From Sulfuricurvum sp. (GTDB lineage: Bacteria > Campylobacterota > Campylobacteria > Campylobacterales > Sulfurimonadaceae): a stretch of DNA of 64,000 nt. The translations under genes were made by a program, and so were the position numbers. Under the pieces are notes generated by a model. That model did not search any database, was not told the origin of the DNA, and was given only the letters and a program-made list of their open reading frames with translations. Shown here piece by piece: positions 44,026-53,238 of the stretch. The DNA lies in contig NZ_JALNYS010000003.1 of assembly GCF_023229695.1 (NCBI RefSeq), forward strand, positions 1 through 64,000. Reading direction: 5' to 3'. The stretch's first letter is position 1. The number at the start of each line of letters is the position of its first letter.

Positions 44026-47000
44026 CACACACCCTCTGTTTTGATGATAACCAGGGTGTTGCCCGTATGGACGGTATCCCCCTGGGAGCACAGAATCTGC
44101 ACCACTTCACCCGCAACCGGCGACTCGATCATCACTTCCGATTTCATCGCTTCGATAACGACGAGGGTGTCCCCCTCAGCGACACGATCGCCCACTTTGA
44201 CCGATATTTCCCACACATTCCCCGAGAGAAAACTCGAAATCGCCTCGCATCCCGCAGGAATCTCCGCAAAATCGCTCTCATCGTTCGTTTCGAGGGTTTC
44301 GCTCACGTACGCCGAAATGCCCGATGCCGCCCAGCGCTCGCGTTCGTCTTTAAACGACTCCTGCTGTACTTTTTTAAATGCGGCAATCTCTTCACTGTTG
44401 TGTTCCAAAAAGGAGAGATACTCGGAGAGCGAGAATTCCCCCTCTTCGATGGTCAGCGAAAACGTCCCGTGGATAAATTCCTGACGCATTCGGGCAAGCT
44501 CTTCTTGCGTTACGGGATAGAAGCGGATACGGTCGAAAAATTCCAAAAGCCACGGCTTGCCGGGTTTGAAATCTTGAGTCGATTTGTATCGGTTCCACAT
44601 CTGTACCGTCCGTCCGACGAACTGGTACCCGCCGGGGCCTTCCATCCCGTAGACGCACATATAGGTGCCGCCGATTCCGACGGCATTTTCCGGCGTCCAG
44701 GTACGGGCCGGGTTGTACTTGGTCGTGACCAGACGGTGACGCGGATCGACGGGAACCGCAACCGGTGCCCCCAGATAAACGTCCCCCAGCCCCATAACGA
44801 GATATTCAGCCTCGAACAGGATGTTCTGTACGTCACTAATGCTCTCCAGACCGTTCATACGGCGGATGAATTCGATGTTGCTCGGACACCACGGAGCGTC
44901 GTTGCGTACCGACTGCATGTACTTCTCGATCGCCAGTTTGGTCGCCGGGTCATCCCATGAGAGGGGAAGATACACCGTACGGCTGGGGACGACGATATCG
45001 CGTGTCGCCGGCATTTCCGATAACTGGGTCTGAATTCGATCCAACAGCTCTGAGAGGGGAAGTTTCAAGGAGTCGTAATGGACCTGCAGCGACCGGATCC
45101 CCGGTGTCAGGTCGATCAGCCGCGTATCCTCTGCTGTTTTGAGACGGCGCATCAGTTCGTGCACCTGAAAACGCAATGTCAGATCGAGTTCCATCGGACC
45201 AAATTCGATCAAAACGTTATGATCCCCGGAGAGACGAATTTTCACCGCATCGTGACGATCATTCGCCGCTATCTCAAGCGCAACCGGATCGACAATGGCG
45301 GAGGGTGAGATAGACGGTAATGCCCCCTCCAGCGTCGCGATCTTCTCTTCAAGTTCCTGCTCCATCAATACAGCATCCGCATACGCTACGGGGACGAACC
45401 GAACCCGGTCTTTCGGACCCAGCTGCCCCATTTTCCACAGTTCCGCGCCGATGATCGTCACCGGGCATACGAACCCGCCCAGGCTGGGACCGTCAGGCCC
45501 CAGAATCACCGGCATATCTCCGGTGAAATCGACCGCACCGATCGCATAGGCGTTGTCGTGGAGGTTGGACGGATGCAGCCCCGCCTCTCCTCCGTCTTCT
45601 CTGGCCCAGAGGGGTTTGGGACCGATGAGGCGGATTCCGGTGCGGTTTGAGTTGTAGTGCACCTCCCAATCGGTTTCAAAAAACGTCCGAATGTACTCTT
45701 CCATGAAAAAATCGGGGGCCCCGTGCGGGCCGTACATGACACCGATACTCCACCCTTTGGAGAGTTGGGGACGCAGCGCGGCATCCAAAACCGCCGGAGT
45801 CTTCAACGTATCCGATGGATGGGAGCTCAGCTGATCGCCGATTTGAAGGATACGCCCCGCATGGCCGCCGAACTCTCCCAGCGTGAACGTCGCCGTACTC
45901 CCCAGATATTCGGGTACGTTGAATCCGCCATCAATCAGCAGGTAGGTGCGCGCACCAGCCCCCTCAATCATTCCCATTTTCAGGACATCGCCCGCCAAGA
46001 CTGGAATCGTTTCCCAATACGCGACTTCGGTTCCGTTGAGCTGCGCTTTCATGGCGGCTCCGGACAAAACGATCCGCGTCGGATAATGAAACTTCAGCGT
46101 CGCACCCGTCACGGTCATCTCCAGACCGGGAGCCTTTTCATCATTGCCCAAAAGACGATTGCCCAGCCGAAACGAGAGCGCATCCATCGGACCTGAGGGA
46201 GGTACGCCAATGTCCCAGTAGCCGATCCGTCCGGGGGCCGACTGGACCGTCGTATGGGTCCCCGGTTTGATCACTTCGACAATCTTGGGGGCATAAGCAA
46301 GGCTCCCGAGATATTTCGTCGTCTGTTCCCCTCGGGCAAAAACCTCCTGACCCAGTACGAATTCCAGATATCCGAGATTCGTGACGATCCCGTACAGGGT
46401 TGTCTTTCGAAGCGCCGATCGCATCGATGCGATCGCTTCATCGCGCGTGGAGGCATGGACGATGAGTTTGGCGATCATCGGATCGTAATACGGAGAGATG
46501 ACACTACCGCGCTCGATCCATGTCTCGCATCGCACCCCATCGGGCAGAACCACTTCGCTGAGTACCCCGGAGCTGGGTTGAAAGTTTTTCAGCGGATCTT
46601 CCGCATAGACCCGCACCTGAATCGAGTGGCCGTGAGGCTCAAACTGTTGGTTCAGTGTCTCCCCCAGTTCTCCGGAGGCTTCGAGAATCATCCACTCGAC
46701 CAGATCCACCCCGTAAATCTCTTCGGTAATCCCGTGCTCGACCTGAAGCCGCGTATTCACTTCGAGGAAATAGAATTTTGCTTCGACCGTGTCGTAGACG
46801 AATTCGACCGTTCCCGCCGATTTGTACGATGCGGATCGGGCCAGATTGAGTGCCGCGCCGCGCAACGCGTCACGGATTGCTTCGGAGAGGCCGGGTGCCG
46901 GCGTCTCTTCGATCACTTTTTGGTTGCGGCGTTGAAGTGAACAGTCCCGCTCACCCAATGCGATCACCTCCCCTTTTCCATCACCGAAGATCTGCACTTC

Positions 47001-47624
47001 GATATGGCGGGCGGAAGCGACAAATTTTTCGAGGTAAATCCCCCCTTGCGAAAAATTGCTCTTGCTCAGACGTCCGACCGAATCAAACCCGTTTTGCAGC
47101 TCTTCGGCACTGCCGCACAGCTGCATGCCGATCCCCCCGCCTCCGGCGGTGCTTTTGAGCATGACCGGATAACCGATTGCCTCGGCCGCATTCAACGCTT
47201 CCTCTACACTCTCCAGAAGTTCCGTCCCCGGCAGGAGCGGAACGTTTTGAGCTTTTGCCATTGCACGCGCCGTGTGTTTGAGACCGAATTCTTCCATATG
47301 CAGGGGTGTCGGACCGATAAAGACGATCCCCTCCTGCGCACATCGGCGGGCAAACGAGGCGTTTTCACTCAAAAAACCGTATCCGGGATGGATCGCCTCC
47401 GCCCCCGACTCTTTCGCCGCCCGAATGATTTTCTCCGCATCCAGATAGCTCTCTTTTGCCGGCGCTTCCCCGATACAGATCGCTTCATCCGCCATCATCA
47501 CATGAAGCGATCCGGCATCGGCATGCGAATACACCGCAACCGATGCAATCTTCATTTTTTTGAGAGTGCGGATAATACGGCACGCTATCTCTCCACGGTT
47601 GGCTATCAATACTTTAGCAAACAT
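44025..47624 (-). CDS. Guanidine carboxylase (urea carboxylase-type, biotin-dependent)
   Basis: 1199-residue single-chain biotin enzyme: biotin carboxylase domain with ATP-grasp loop KSTAGGGGIGMQ, then AHS2/KipA-like and AHS1/KipI-like carboxyltransferase halves (for example GPHGAPDFF, PSLGGFVCPVTII), and a C-terminal biotinyl domain with EAMKSEV (biotin Lys near 1161). Enzymes of this build carboxylate urea or guanidine. Guanidine is favoured by the upstream guanidine-I riboswitch and the two carboxyguanidine deiminase subunits. The product carboxyguanidine goes on to allophanate. Confidence 0.9.
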   Translation of the reverse strand: MFAKVLIANRGEIACRIIRTLKKMKIASVAVYSHADAGSLHVMMADEAICIGEAPAKESYLDAEKIIRAAKESGAEAIHPGYGFLSENASFARRCAQEGIVFIGPTPLHMEEFGLKHTARAMAKAQNVPLLPGTELLESVEEALNAAEAIGYPVMLKSTAGGGGIGMQLCGSAEELQNGFDSVGRLSKSNFSQGGIYLEKFVASARHIEVQIFGDGKGEVIALGERDCSLQRRNQKVIEETPAPGLSEAIRDALRGAALNLARSASYKSAGTVEFVYDTVEAKFYFLEVNTRLQVEHGITEEIYGVDLVEWMILEASGELGETLNQQFEPHGHSIQVRVYAEDPLKNFQPSSGVLSEVVLPDGVRCETWIERGSVISPYYDPMIAKLIVHASTRDEAIASMRSALRKTTLYGIVTNLGYLEFVLGQEVFARGEQTTKYLGSLAYAPKIVEVIKPGTHTTVQSAPGRIGYWDIGVPPSGPMDALSFRLGNRLLGNDEKAPGLEMTVTGATLKFHYPTRIVLSGAAMKAQLNGTEVAYWETIPVLAGDVLKMGMIEGAGARTYLLIDGGFNVPEYLGSTATFTLGEFGGHAGRILQIGDQLSSHPSDTLKTPAVLDAALRPQLSKGWSIGVMYGPHGAPDFFMEEYIRTFFETDWEVHYNSNRTGIRLIGPKPLWAREDGGEAGLHPSNLHDNAYAIGAVDFTGDMPVILGPDGPSLGGFVCPVTIIGAELWKMGQLGPKDRVRFVPVAYADAVLMEQELEEKIATLEGALPSISPSAIVDPVALEIAANDRHDAVKIRLSGDHNVLIEFGPMELDLTLRFQVHELMRRLKTAEDTRLIDLTPGIRSLQVHYDSLKLPLSELLDRIQTQLSEMPATRDIVVPSRTVYLPLSWDDPATKLAIEKYMQSVRNDAPWCPSNIEFIRRMNGLESISDVQNILFEAEYLVMGLGDVYLGAPVAVPVDPRHRLVTTKYNPARTWTPENAVGIGGTYMCVYGMEGPGGYQFVGRTVQMWNRYKSTQDFKPGKPWLLEFFDRIRFYPVTQEELARMRQEFIHGTFSLTIEEGEFSLSEYLSFLEHNSEEIAAFKKVQQESFKDERERWAASGISAYVSETLETNDESDFAEIPAGCEAISSFLSGNVWEISVKVGDRVAEGDTLVVIEAMKSEVMIESPVAGEVVQILCSQGDTVHTGNTLVIIKTEGV

Positions 47625-47659
47625 ACTCTTTCCTCATATTATAGAATATAAATTATCAT

Positions 47660-47801
47660 CTGCCCTTGCACACCTTGTCTAGACAAGTACTGCAAGAGCA
47701 GTCATCTCCCGTATCCGAAAGATACGGGAAGCTTCAGGGGGTTGTAGGGACATCTGTCCCTGCCACTTTGCGGGCTATGCCCGAAAAGTGTGTAACATCA
47801 C
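47660..47801 (+). repeat. MITE-like intergenic repeat, copy D (short form)
   Basis: 142-bp copy, oriented like copy A. Hairpins: the perfect palindrome CTTGTCTAGACAAG, CCCGTATC/GATACGGG (47708-47728), AGGGACA/TGTCCCT, and CACTTT/AAAGTG with CGGGC/GCCCG. It lies inside the guanidine operon, between the deiminase subunit gene (1 base from its stop) and the carboxylase gene, and so may change expression of the downstream half. Confidence 0.8.
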
Positions 47802-47802
47802 A

Positions 47803-48444
47803 TCAAAAAGGTTTATAGATACTCAGTCGAACGGGAGTCGGATTAAACGCATTGCACGGATTGTTGAGCTGCGGGCAGTTCGAAATCAATACCAATGTAT
47901 CCATCAGTGCTATCAATTCGATCGTACTTCCCGGACTCGATATCCCATCGATAATTGCCAGCGTGCCGTCCGCTTCGACCGGAACGTTCATGAAAAAATT
48001 GATATTGCTGACAAGATCGCGCTTGTCCATCCCCATCTGCCCTAGCGCAAGAAGGTAATTGTCCCGGCACGAGTGCATGTCGAGTTTATCAAGCGCATAG
48101 CGGACGGTGTTGCTCTCCGCGCTGCACGCTCCCCCTAGTGTATCGTGGCGGCCGCAGGTATCGCTGATCACTTTCATCATGACGTTTCCGAGATTGGAGA
48201 TCAGCTCCGTCCCCGTCTCGACAAAGATATTTTTTTGGCGGACAATGGTTTGGGGAGCGCTGTAGCGCTCCGTTACATCATGGGCGTTGTAAAAAAGGGT
48301 ATCCACCGCCTGGCACCCCTCCGTATCGACGATCCGCAATATTTCTCCGGCCTTCACCACACGGTACCACGGTTCTCCCGCAGGGATCGTTTCATCATAT
48401 ATCGGTTCGTTCAGGGTCAAATCGACCGTAATCATCTCAGACAT
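47803..48444 (-). CDS. Carboxyguanidine deiminase subunit (UAAP2-like, DUF1989)
   Basis: 213 residues of the DUF1989 family: RIVDTEGCQAVDTLFYNA, SDTCGRHDTLGG and the end NPCNAFNPTPVRLSIYK, which is the UAAP2 signature. Formerly 'urea carboxylase-associated', these proteins are now known as paired subunits (CgdA/CgdB) that deiminate carboxyguanidine to allophanate. I do not assign A or B. Its start overlaps the other subunit's end by 8 bases. Confidence 0.88.
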   Translation of the reverse strand: MSEMITVDLTLNEPIYDETIPAGEPWYRVVKAGEILRIVDTEGCQAVDTLFYNAHDVTERYSAPQTIVRQKNIFVETGTELISNLGNVMMKVISDTCGRHDTLGGACSAESNTVRYALDKLDMHSCRDNYLLALGQMGMDKRDLVSNINFFMNVPVEADGTLAIIDGISSPGSTIELIALMDTLVLISNCPQLNNPCNAFNPTPVRLSIYKPF

Positions 48445-49201
48445 TTGCGCCCCCTAGGGTAAATTGTTTCATGTAGTTTCGGGTATTGACAAAGGCGCGC
48501 TCACTCCGCTCCGAGTCGATCACACACGTATCGTCCGCTGCCGTCTCCTCACCCTGATAGATGCTCAAAGCAACCGGTTTCACCTCGTACGATTCGTTCT
48601 CGCTCAGTACGTGCACCGTGTTGGAGAGGATCACCAGCACGTCCATCTCGGCGCGCAGTTCGATAAAACTCCCCGCGCTAATCGTATCCTCACGATAGAG
48701 GAGTTCTCCGCTCCCGCCGATTTTCGCATCGGCAAAAAGATTGAGACAGGGCATAATGTCGCGGCGTCCCATCCCGTATTTCCCCAGTTCCACGAGGAAG
48801 TTGTCGAAATCGTTTTTGTAGTAGCAGTTGCGTTTGCTCTGATAGTTTCCGATTCCGCAGAGTTTTTCGATATCGGCGGCCATCGTATAGCCGCAGACCG
48901 TATCGTGCGTTTCGCAGCTGTCGGTGATGATCGACATCAAAATCCGTCCCATATCCGAGTAGAGGGCTTTCCCCTCCGAGAGATAAGCGTTGTACTGGAT
49001 TTTGACCGTATCGGCGGCGTTGTAACGCTCCGTGCGTTCATGGACATTGTAAAACAGTGCGGATAGACCGCTTGTTGCCTCTGTGTTGACGATGCGCAGA
49101 ACCTGCCCTTTGCGGATGATTTTGCTCCATCGTCCGCCGCCGGGGAGGACCTCGTCAAAGAGGACGTTCTGTGGCAATAGTGGTTTCATTATTTTTGACA
49201 T
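48437..49201 (-). CDS. Carboxyguanidine deiminase subunit (UAAP1-like, DUF1989)
   Basis: 254 residues, DUF1989 family, paralogous to the next gene: GGRWSKIIRKGQVLRIVNTEA, LFYNVHERTERYNAADT, TDSCETHDTVCGYTMA. It matches the longer UAAP1 type and should form the active complex with UAAP2. The ATG at 49201 has GGAGAAGAG upstream. It overlaps the ABC ATPase gene by 47 bases, so translation is probably coupled. Confidence 0.88.
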   Translation of the reverse strand: MSKIMKPLLPQNVLFDEVLPGGGRWSKIIRKGQVLRIVNTEATSGLSALFYNVHERTERYNAADTVKIQYNAYLSEGKALYSDMGRILMSIITDSCETHDTVCGYTMAADIEKLCGIGNYQSKRNCYYKNDFDNFLVELGKYGMGRRDIMPCLNLFADAKIGGSGELLYREDTISAGSFIELRAEMDVLVILSNTVHVLSENESYEVKPVALSIYQGEETAADDTCVIDSERSERAFVNTRNYMKQFTLGGANV

Positions 49202-49946
49202 GCTCTTCTCCTTTATTCTTTCGTTTGTTTTTATCGAGTTTTATATCATTGACGATCGTTGCACCGAATGCATTTGGTGATTGGGGATCGTTGCGGACCT
49301 TATCAAAGACCAGCAGCCGCGTCCCCAGTTCAAAGGCCTCTTTGACGTCATGGGTGACCATGAATGCGGTCAGTCCGTACTGCTTCCACAGCCCCTTCAC
49401 AAGCTCCTGCATATCGGAGCGGCTTCCCGGATCGAGTGCGCCGAACGGTTCGTCCAACAGGAGGATTTTCGGTTTTTTTACCAACGCCTGAGCGATGGAG
49501 AGACGTTGCTGCATCCCCCCCGAGAGTTCGGAGGGGTACTTTCTCGCCGACTGCTCCAGCCCGACCGATGAAAGCATCTCCATCGCTTCGGCTTTGATGC
49601 GCCGGCGGGTACTTCCGAAGGTTTTTCCCAGAAACGCGGAGTGTTCCATCTCCAGCCCCAGCATCACATTTTCCAATGCACGTAAGTGCGGGAACAGGGT
49701 GTATTTTTGAAAGACAACCCCCCGGTCGCTGCCGGGCTCGTTGCTCAGCGGCTCCCCTTCGAGCAAAATCGTGCCGCGAGATGGGGTATCCTGCCCCAGC
49801 AGCATCCGCAAAAAGGTACTTTTCCCGCACCCCGAAGGTCCGATCAGGGTACAAAACTCCCCTTTTTCGATCGTAAAGTTGAGTTTTTCGAGAATCACGT
49901 TCTCTTCATAGGTTTTCCATACGTTTCGTATTTGCAGATAACTCAT
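49155..49946 (-). CDS. ABC transporter ATPase of the guanidine operon
   Basis: 263 residues of the nitrate/sulfonate/taurine importer type: Walker A GPSGCGKST, Q-loop VVFQKYTLFPH, signature LSGGMQQRLSIAQ, Walker B KILLLDEPFGALD and switch His in VTHDVKEAF. The start is placed at 49946, where the ATG overlaps the permease stop (TGATG). Seven further upstream residues are possible but not conserved. Powers uptake of guanidine or a derivative. Confidence 0.92.
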   Translation of the reverse strand: MSYLQIRNVWKTYEENVILEKLNFTIEKGEFCTLIGPSGCGKSTFLRMLLGQDTPSRGTILLEGEPLSNEPGSDRGVVFQKYTLFPHLRALENVMLGLEMEHSAFLGKTFGSTRRRIKAEAMEMLSSVGLEQSARKYPSELSGGMQQRLSIAQALVKKPKILLLDEPFGALDPGSRSDMQELVKGLWKQYGLTAFMVTHDVKEAFELGTRLLVFDKVRNDPQSPNAFGATIVNDIKLDKNKRKNKGEEHVKNNETTIATERPL

Positions 49947-50755
49947 CACTTCTCCTTCCGGTACCACGGAAATGCTTTACGGATAATCACCGCAAGTGCC
50001 CAGTCCATCAGAAATGCCAGCAGCGTAATCCATGCGACATAAGGCAAGATGACATCCATCTCCATATAACGGCGCATCAAAAAGATCCGGTATCCCAGCC
50101 CTTCGGACGAGGCGATCGCCTCTGCCGTGATCAAAAACAGCCACGCAGCCCCCAATGAAAGACGCAGTGCGTCCAACAATCGTGGCATAACATGGGGCAA
50201 TACGACACGGAGGATGATCTGCCAGGTCGATGCCCCCAGCGTCTGCACCTTGATCAGCAGCTCTTCGGAGAGTTCCATCGAACGCTGCTGCGTATCGCGT
50301 ACCAGAAACGGCGCCACTCCAATCGCGATCAGCGCTATTTTCGCCGACTCCTCCATCCCAAAGAGCACCAGTAAAATAGGCAGAACCGCAATCGGCGGTA
50401 TCAATGACACCGCCGCCGAAAACGGCGAAAAAAGGCTCCGAAACAGAGGCAACGTCCCCTGTAAAATCCCCAGAACCAGGCCGATCGCGGTCGCAATCCC
50501 CAACCCCTTGGCAATCCGGGTGAGGCTTGCCACCGTATCGGTATACAAAATCGGCTCCTCCGTCAGTTCGTCCGGTACCAGAACCATCGTCTTGATCGCC
50601 TCACCAAGCGCTTCAAACGTCGGCAGAAGTTTATCCTCCGGGTTCAGCGCATGGCGGGCATCCGCCGCAATCCAATAGACCAACCCGAGAATCACAAACG
50701 GTAAAATCTTTAAAAGCGGTGAGAACCGTCCAGCGTTCAGATTGATCAGCCGCAT
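49946..50755 (-). CDS. ABC transporter permease of the guanidine operon
   Basis: 269 residues with about six membrane helices and the BPD-transport coupling segment (VQTLGASTWQIILRVVLPHVMPRLL). The arrangement and the C-terminal RYMEMDVILPYVAWITLLAF match the nitrate/taurine permease type. It lies between the binding protein (3 bases upstream) and the ATPase (1-base overlap). Confidence 0.92.
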   Translation of the reverse strand: MRLINLNAGRFSPLLKILPFVILGLVYWIAADARHALNPEDKLLPTFEALGEAIKTMVLVPDELTEEPILYTDTVASLTRIAKGLGIATAIGLVLGILQGTLPLFRSLFSPFSAAVSLIPPIAVLPILLVLFGMEESAKIALIAIGVAPFLVRDTQQRSMELSEELLIKVQTLGASTWQIILRVVLPHVMPRLLDALRLSLGAAWLFLITAEAIASSEGLGYRIFLMRRYMEMDVILPYVAWITLLAFLMDWALAVIIRKAFPWYRKEK

Positions 50756-50758
50756 GGT

Positions 50759-51877
50759 TTACAGTTTCCCCTCTGCCGCTTGTTTCATGTATTCGGAGGT
50801 AAACCGGAGTTTCGTATTTTTGGTATTCCCGAGGGTTTTTCCGGTCGGAAACGTCATCCCGATGAAACCGTCGCTTTTCGCTTTGCTCCCCAGAAGTCCA
50901 TGAGAAAATGAAAACTTGCTCACTTCTCCCATCGTCGCGATCAGCTTCGGATCTTCGGTGAATTTTTGCGCTTCGGCCGCCGTATAGAACATCTTGGTGG
51001 TGGCAAGTTGTGACTGATACTCTTTGAGCGATGTACCGGACGCTTTTGCCATCAAAGTACGCGCTTCTACCCCTTTGGCATCGTTTTTCGCCATGATTCC
51101 CATGATCTCATACCATGCTCCGCTCAACGCCTTGCCCAGTTTCGGATTGTCCTTGAGGGTTTGGGTGTTGACGACCATCATGTCGATGATCTCGCCGGGG
51201 ATTTTGCTCGAATCGAACAACAGCGTCGCATTCGGAGCTTTTTTCACTTCGCCCAGTTGCGGGTTCCAGGTGACGACGTTTTTCATGGATGGGGAATTAA
51301 ACGCCGAAACGATATCCGCATCCGACGTATTAATCGTTTTGACCGCTTTTGCATTCAGACCCGCCGATGCAAGCCCCCGCTCCAGCAGATAGTGGGAAAC
51401 CGAATACTCGACGAGGTTGATCTTCTGCCCTTTAAGCTCTTTCATGCTTTTGGCACTCTTGGAGACGATACCGTCATTGCCGTTGGAGTAGTCTCCGATA
51501 ATAACGGCGGTCGAATCGACCCCGCCCGCCGCCGGAATCGTCAACGCATCCATATTGGTCATGACGCATCCGTCGAATGATCCCGCGCTGTATTGGTTGA
51601 TCGATTCGACATAATCGTTGAGCTGAACGACATCGATTTTGATACCGTATTTGTCTCCCCATTTTTTGACGATCCCTTTACGGGCGCCGTAATCCCACGG
51701 CATCCAGCCGGCATAAATGGTCCATGCCACTTTAAAATGGGTTTTCGGAGCGGCAAATGCGGTCGATGAAGCTACCGCGAGCGCTAAGAGAGCCAATGAA
51801 AGGCGGGTGGAAAGTTTCGGTGAGGTAAGTTTGGATGAGCCTGCAGCAGATGTGCACTGAGTGAATGAATGTGTCAT
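50759..51877 (-). CDS. ABC transporter substrate-binding protein of the guanidine operon
   Basis: 372-residue periplasmic binding protein with a signal peptide cleaved near Ala42 (SSTAFA) and a mature domain of the NMT1/THI5-like (taurine/nitrate) type: WTIYAGWMPWDYGARKGIVKKWGDKYGIKI, CVMTNMDALTIPAAGGVD, TTKMFYTAAEAQ. Close relatives sit under guanidine-I riboswitches. The ligand is presumably guanidine or a guanidine-containing compound. AGGAGGA precedes the ATG. First gene of the riboswitch-controlled operon. Confidence 0.92.
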   Translation of the reverse strand: MTHSFTQCTSAAGSSKLTSPKLSTRLSLALLALAVASSTAFAAPKTHFKVAWTIYAGWMPWDYGARKGIVKKWGDKYGIKIDVVQLNDYVESINQYSAGSFDGCVMTNMDALTIPAAGGVDSTAVIIGDYSNGNDGIVSKSAKSMKELKGQKINLVEYSVSHYLLERGLASAGLNAKAVKTINTSDADIVSAFNSPSMKNVVTWNPQLGEVKKAPNATLLFDSSKIPGEIIDMMVVNTQTLKDNPKLGKALSGAWYEIMGIMAKNDAKGVEARTLMAKASGTSLKEYQSQLATTKMFYTAAEAQKFTEDPKLIATMGEVSKFSFSHGLLGSKAKSDGFIGMTFPTGKTLGNTKNTKLRFTSEYMKQAAEGKL

Positions 51878-51903
51878 AAAATCCTCCTAAACGGTGTATC
51901 GAG

Positions 51904-51931
51904 AAAAAACGGGGAGAAATATCTCTCTCCC
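51904..51931 (-). terminator. Riboswitch-controlled intrinsic terminator
   Basis: Stem GGGAGAGA/TTTCTCCC with a GATA loop, then CG and six T on the minus strand. Its left arm overlaps the conserved GGGAGA end of the guanidine-I aptamer, so ligand binding should prevent terminator formation and switch the operon on. Confidence 0.85.
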
Positions 51932-52011
51932 GGGCTTTTGTCCCTCCGTGTAGCCGCTTACGAGGCCGGATGCTCTCGGACCAGCACTTTTCAGTCGGAA
52001 CCCTAGCATCC
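51924..52011 (-). promoter_or_regulatory. Guanidine-I riboswitch (ykkC, mini-consensus intact)
   Basis: On the minus strand the conserved blocks occur in order: CTAGGGTTCCG, CTGGTCCGAGAG, ACACGGAGGGACAAAAG and CCCGGGAGA. These are the hallmark sequences of the ykkC class that binds free guanidinium. It lies between a likely promoter (TATAAT at 52066-52071) and the binding-protein gene, and controls the whole importer-to-allophanate hydrolase operon. Confidence 0.96.
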
Positions 52012-52059
52012 ATTTGTCAAACATTATTGGGAGATATGCTCCCCCCGAATTTTCTACAT

Positions 52060-52100
52060 GCAGAAATTATAATAAAATCGGTGCAGCTAATACGGATATT
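52060..52100 (-). promoter_or_regulatory. Likely promoter of the guanidine operon
   Basis: TATAAT at 52066-52071 on the minus strand, about 55 bases before the riboswitch; no clear -35. The rest of the 51878-52295 gap holds the riboswitch, its terminator and AT-rich leader of the divergent SIR2-like gene. Confidence 0.4.
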
Positions 52101-52295
52101 ACTGATTAAATTTTAATCACTCTCTAAAAAAATTACTTTTTTATCATAAAATCGGCTTTGAAGTCGTTTCGTAAACATTTTTGTCCTATTTTACCCTTTT
52201 TCGCCCTTTTGAAGCGACAAAATAAGACAAATCAACTCTTATTTAAACAAGAATACAAATTGCAAATCTCTATCAAAGTTCCAAAAGGGATCACG

Positions 52296-53126
52296 ATGGA
52301 CATACTAATAGAGACGATCAAGAAAGAGCTGCGCAATCAAACCACTATCCCCTACTTCGGATTGGGTGTGTTTGAAGCAATTGTGACCAAGGACGGCGAA
52401 GCCGTCCCCTATGACAGTGATTCGCTGATTTTGGCGATGAATAACGGACGCCCTATGTCGGCTAGGCTGATGTTTGAGTACTCCCGCGCCGCGATGCACC
52501 TCGAACAGCGACGCGGGGTCGAATACATGACCCAGCTCATCAACCATATATATACCAAACCGTTCGACCCGACACCGCTGCACAAAGCGATTGTCGATAT
52601 GTTACCGCGCTACATCGTCGATACCAATCGCGATACGAAATTTCAGGAATTACTGGCCTACACCCCCCACTGCCTTGTCATCGGAAAATCGCGGATTATG
52701 GGAAATGACTACCGTTATGAAGTGTACGAATACGACATCGAAAACCAGAAATATTTTCAGGTAGAAGAGGAGGTCCTCGAAACCGCCGAAAAAATCCTCT
52801 TTAAACCGATGGGATCTCCCCTTCCGGAGCCCAGTTTCGTCATCAGCGACGCCGATTACGTCGATTGGCTCACCGAAGCGATGGGGGGATTCGCCATCCC
52901 GAAAGTGCTCAAAACCTACCGTAAAGCGAAAAAATACCTCTTTTTGGGGACCTCGTTCGACCGTGATACCGATCGGATGGTAGCCAACGAACTGAGTCTC
53001 GATCTCGAAGGGGGCTACGTCATCACCGATAAAGAGCTCGGAAAGAAAGAAAAAAAATTTATTGACAAACACCATTTGGAAGTGATTCCGATGCCGCTCA
53101 GTGAATTTATCAAGGCGTTTGTCTAA
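52296..53126 (+). CDS. SIR2-like domain protein next to clpP-clpX
   Basis: 276 residues, tentatively a SIR2-like (NAD-binding, SIR2_2 type) protein. PYFGLGVFEAIVTKDGEAVP near the N-terminus and YLFLGTSFDRDTDRMVANEL near the C-terminus recall the glycine-rich and FLGxSxxD segments of that group. Start set at 52296 where AAAGGGA precedes the ATG; an upstream in-frame extension to 52158 reads as unconserved leader. It precedes clpP by 112 bases on the same strand. The function is not known; the fold call is tentative. Confidence 0.6.
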   Translation: MDILIETIKKELRNQTTIPYFGLGVFEAIVTKDGEAVPYDSDSLILAMNNGRPMSARLMFEYSRAAMHLEQRRGVEYMTQLINHIYTKPFDPTPLHKAIVDMLPRYIVDTNRDTKFQELLAYTPHCLVIGKSRIMGNDYRYEVYEYDIENQKYFQVEEEVLETAEKILFKPMGSPLPEPSFVISDADYVDWLTEAMGGFAIPKVLKTYRKAKKYLFLGTSFDRDTDRMVANELSLDLEGGYVITDKELGKKEKKFIDKHHLEVIPMPLSEFIKAFV

Positions 53127-53238
53127 GCAGCCCTCCCCCCGGGGACGGCTGGTTAGGGTAAAGCGGCCGGCGTTGGAGCGGGAGAGTGACTTCCGCTTCG
53201 TGTATACCAGAATGACAATTATCTAAAAGGAGACCGTC

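Noticed and set aside
44025..47624. Urea carboxylase (urea amidolyase pathway) as the primary call
   Set aside because: Guanidine-I riboswitch and DUF1989 deiminase pair point to guanidine; urea is kept only as an alternative substrate.
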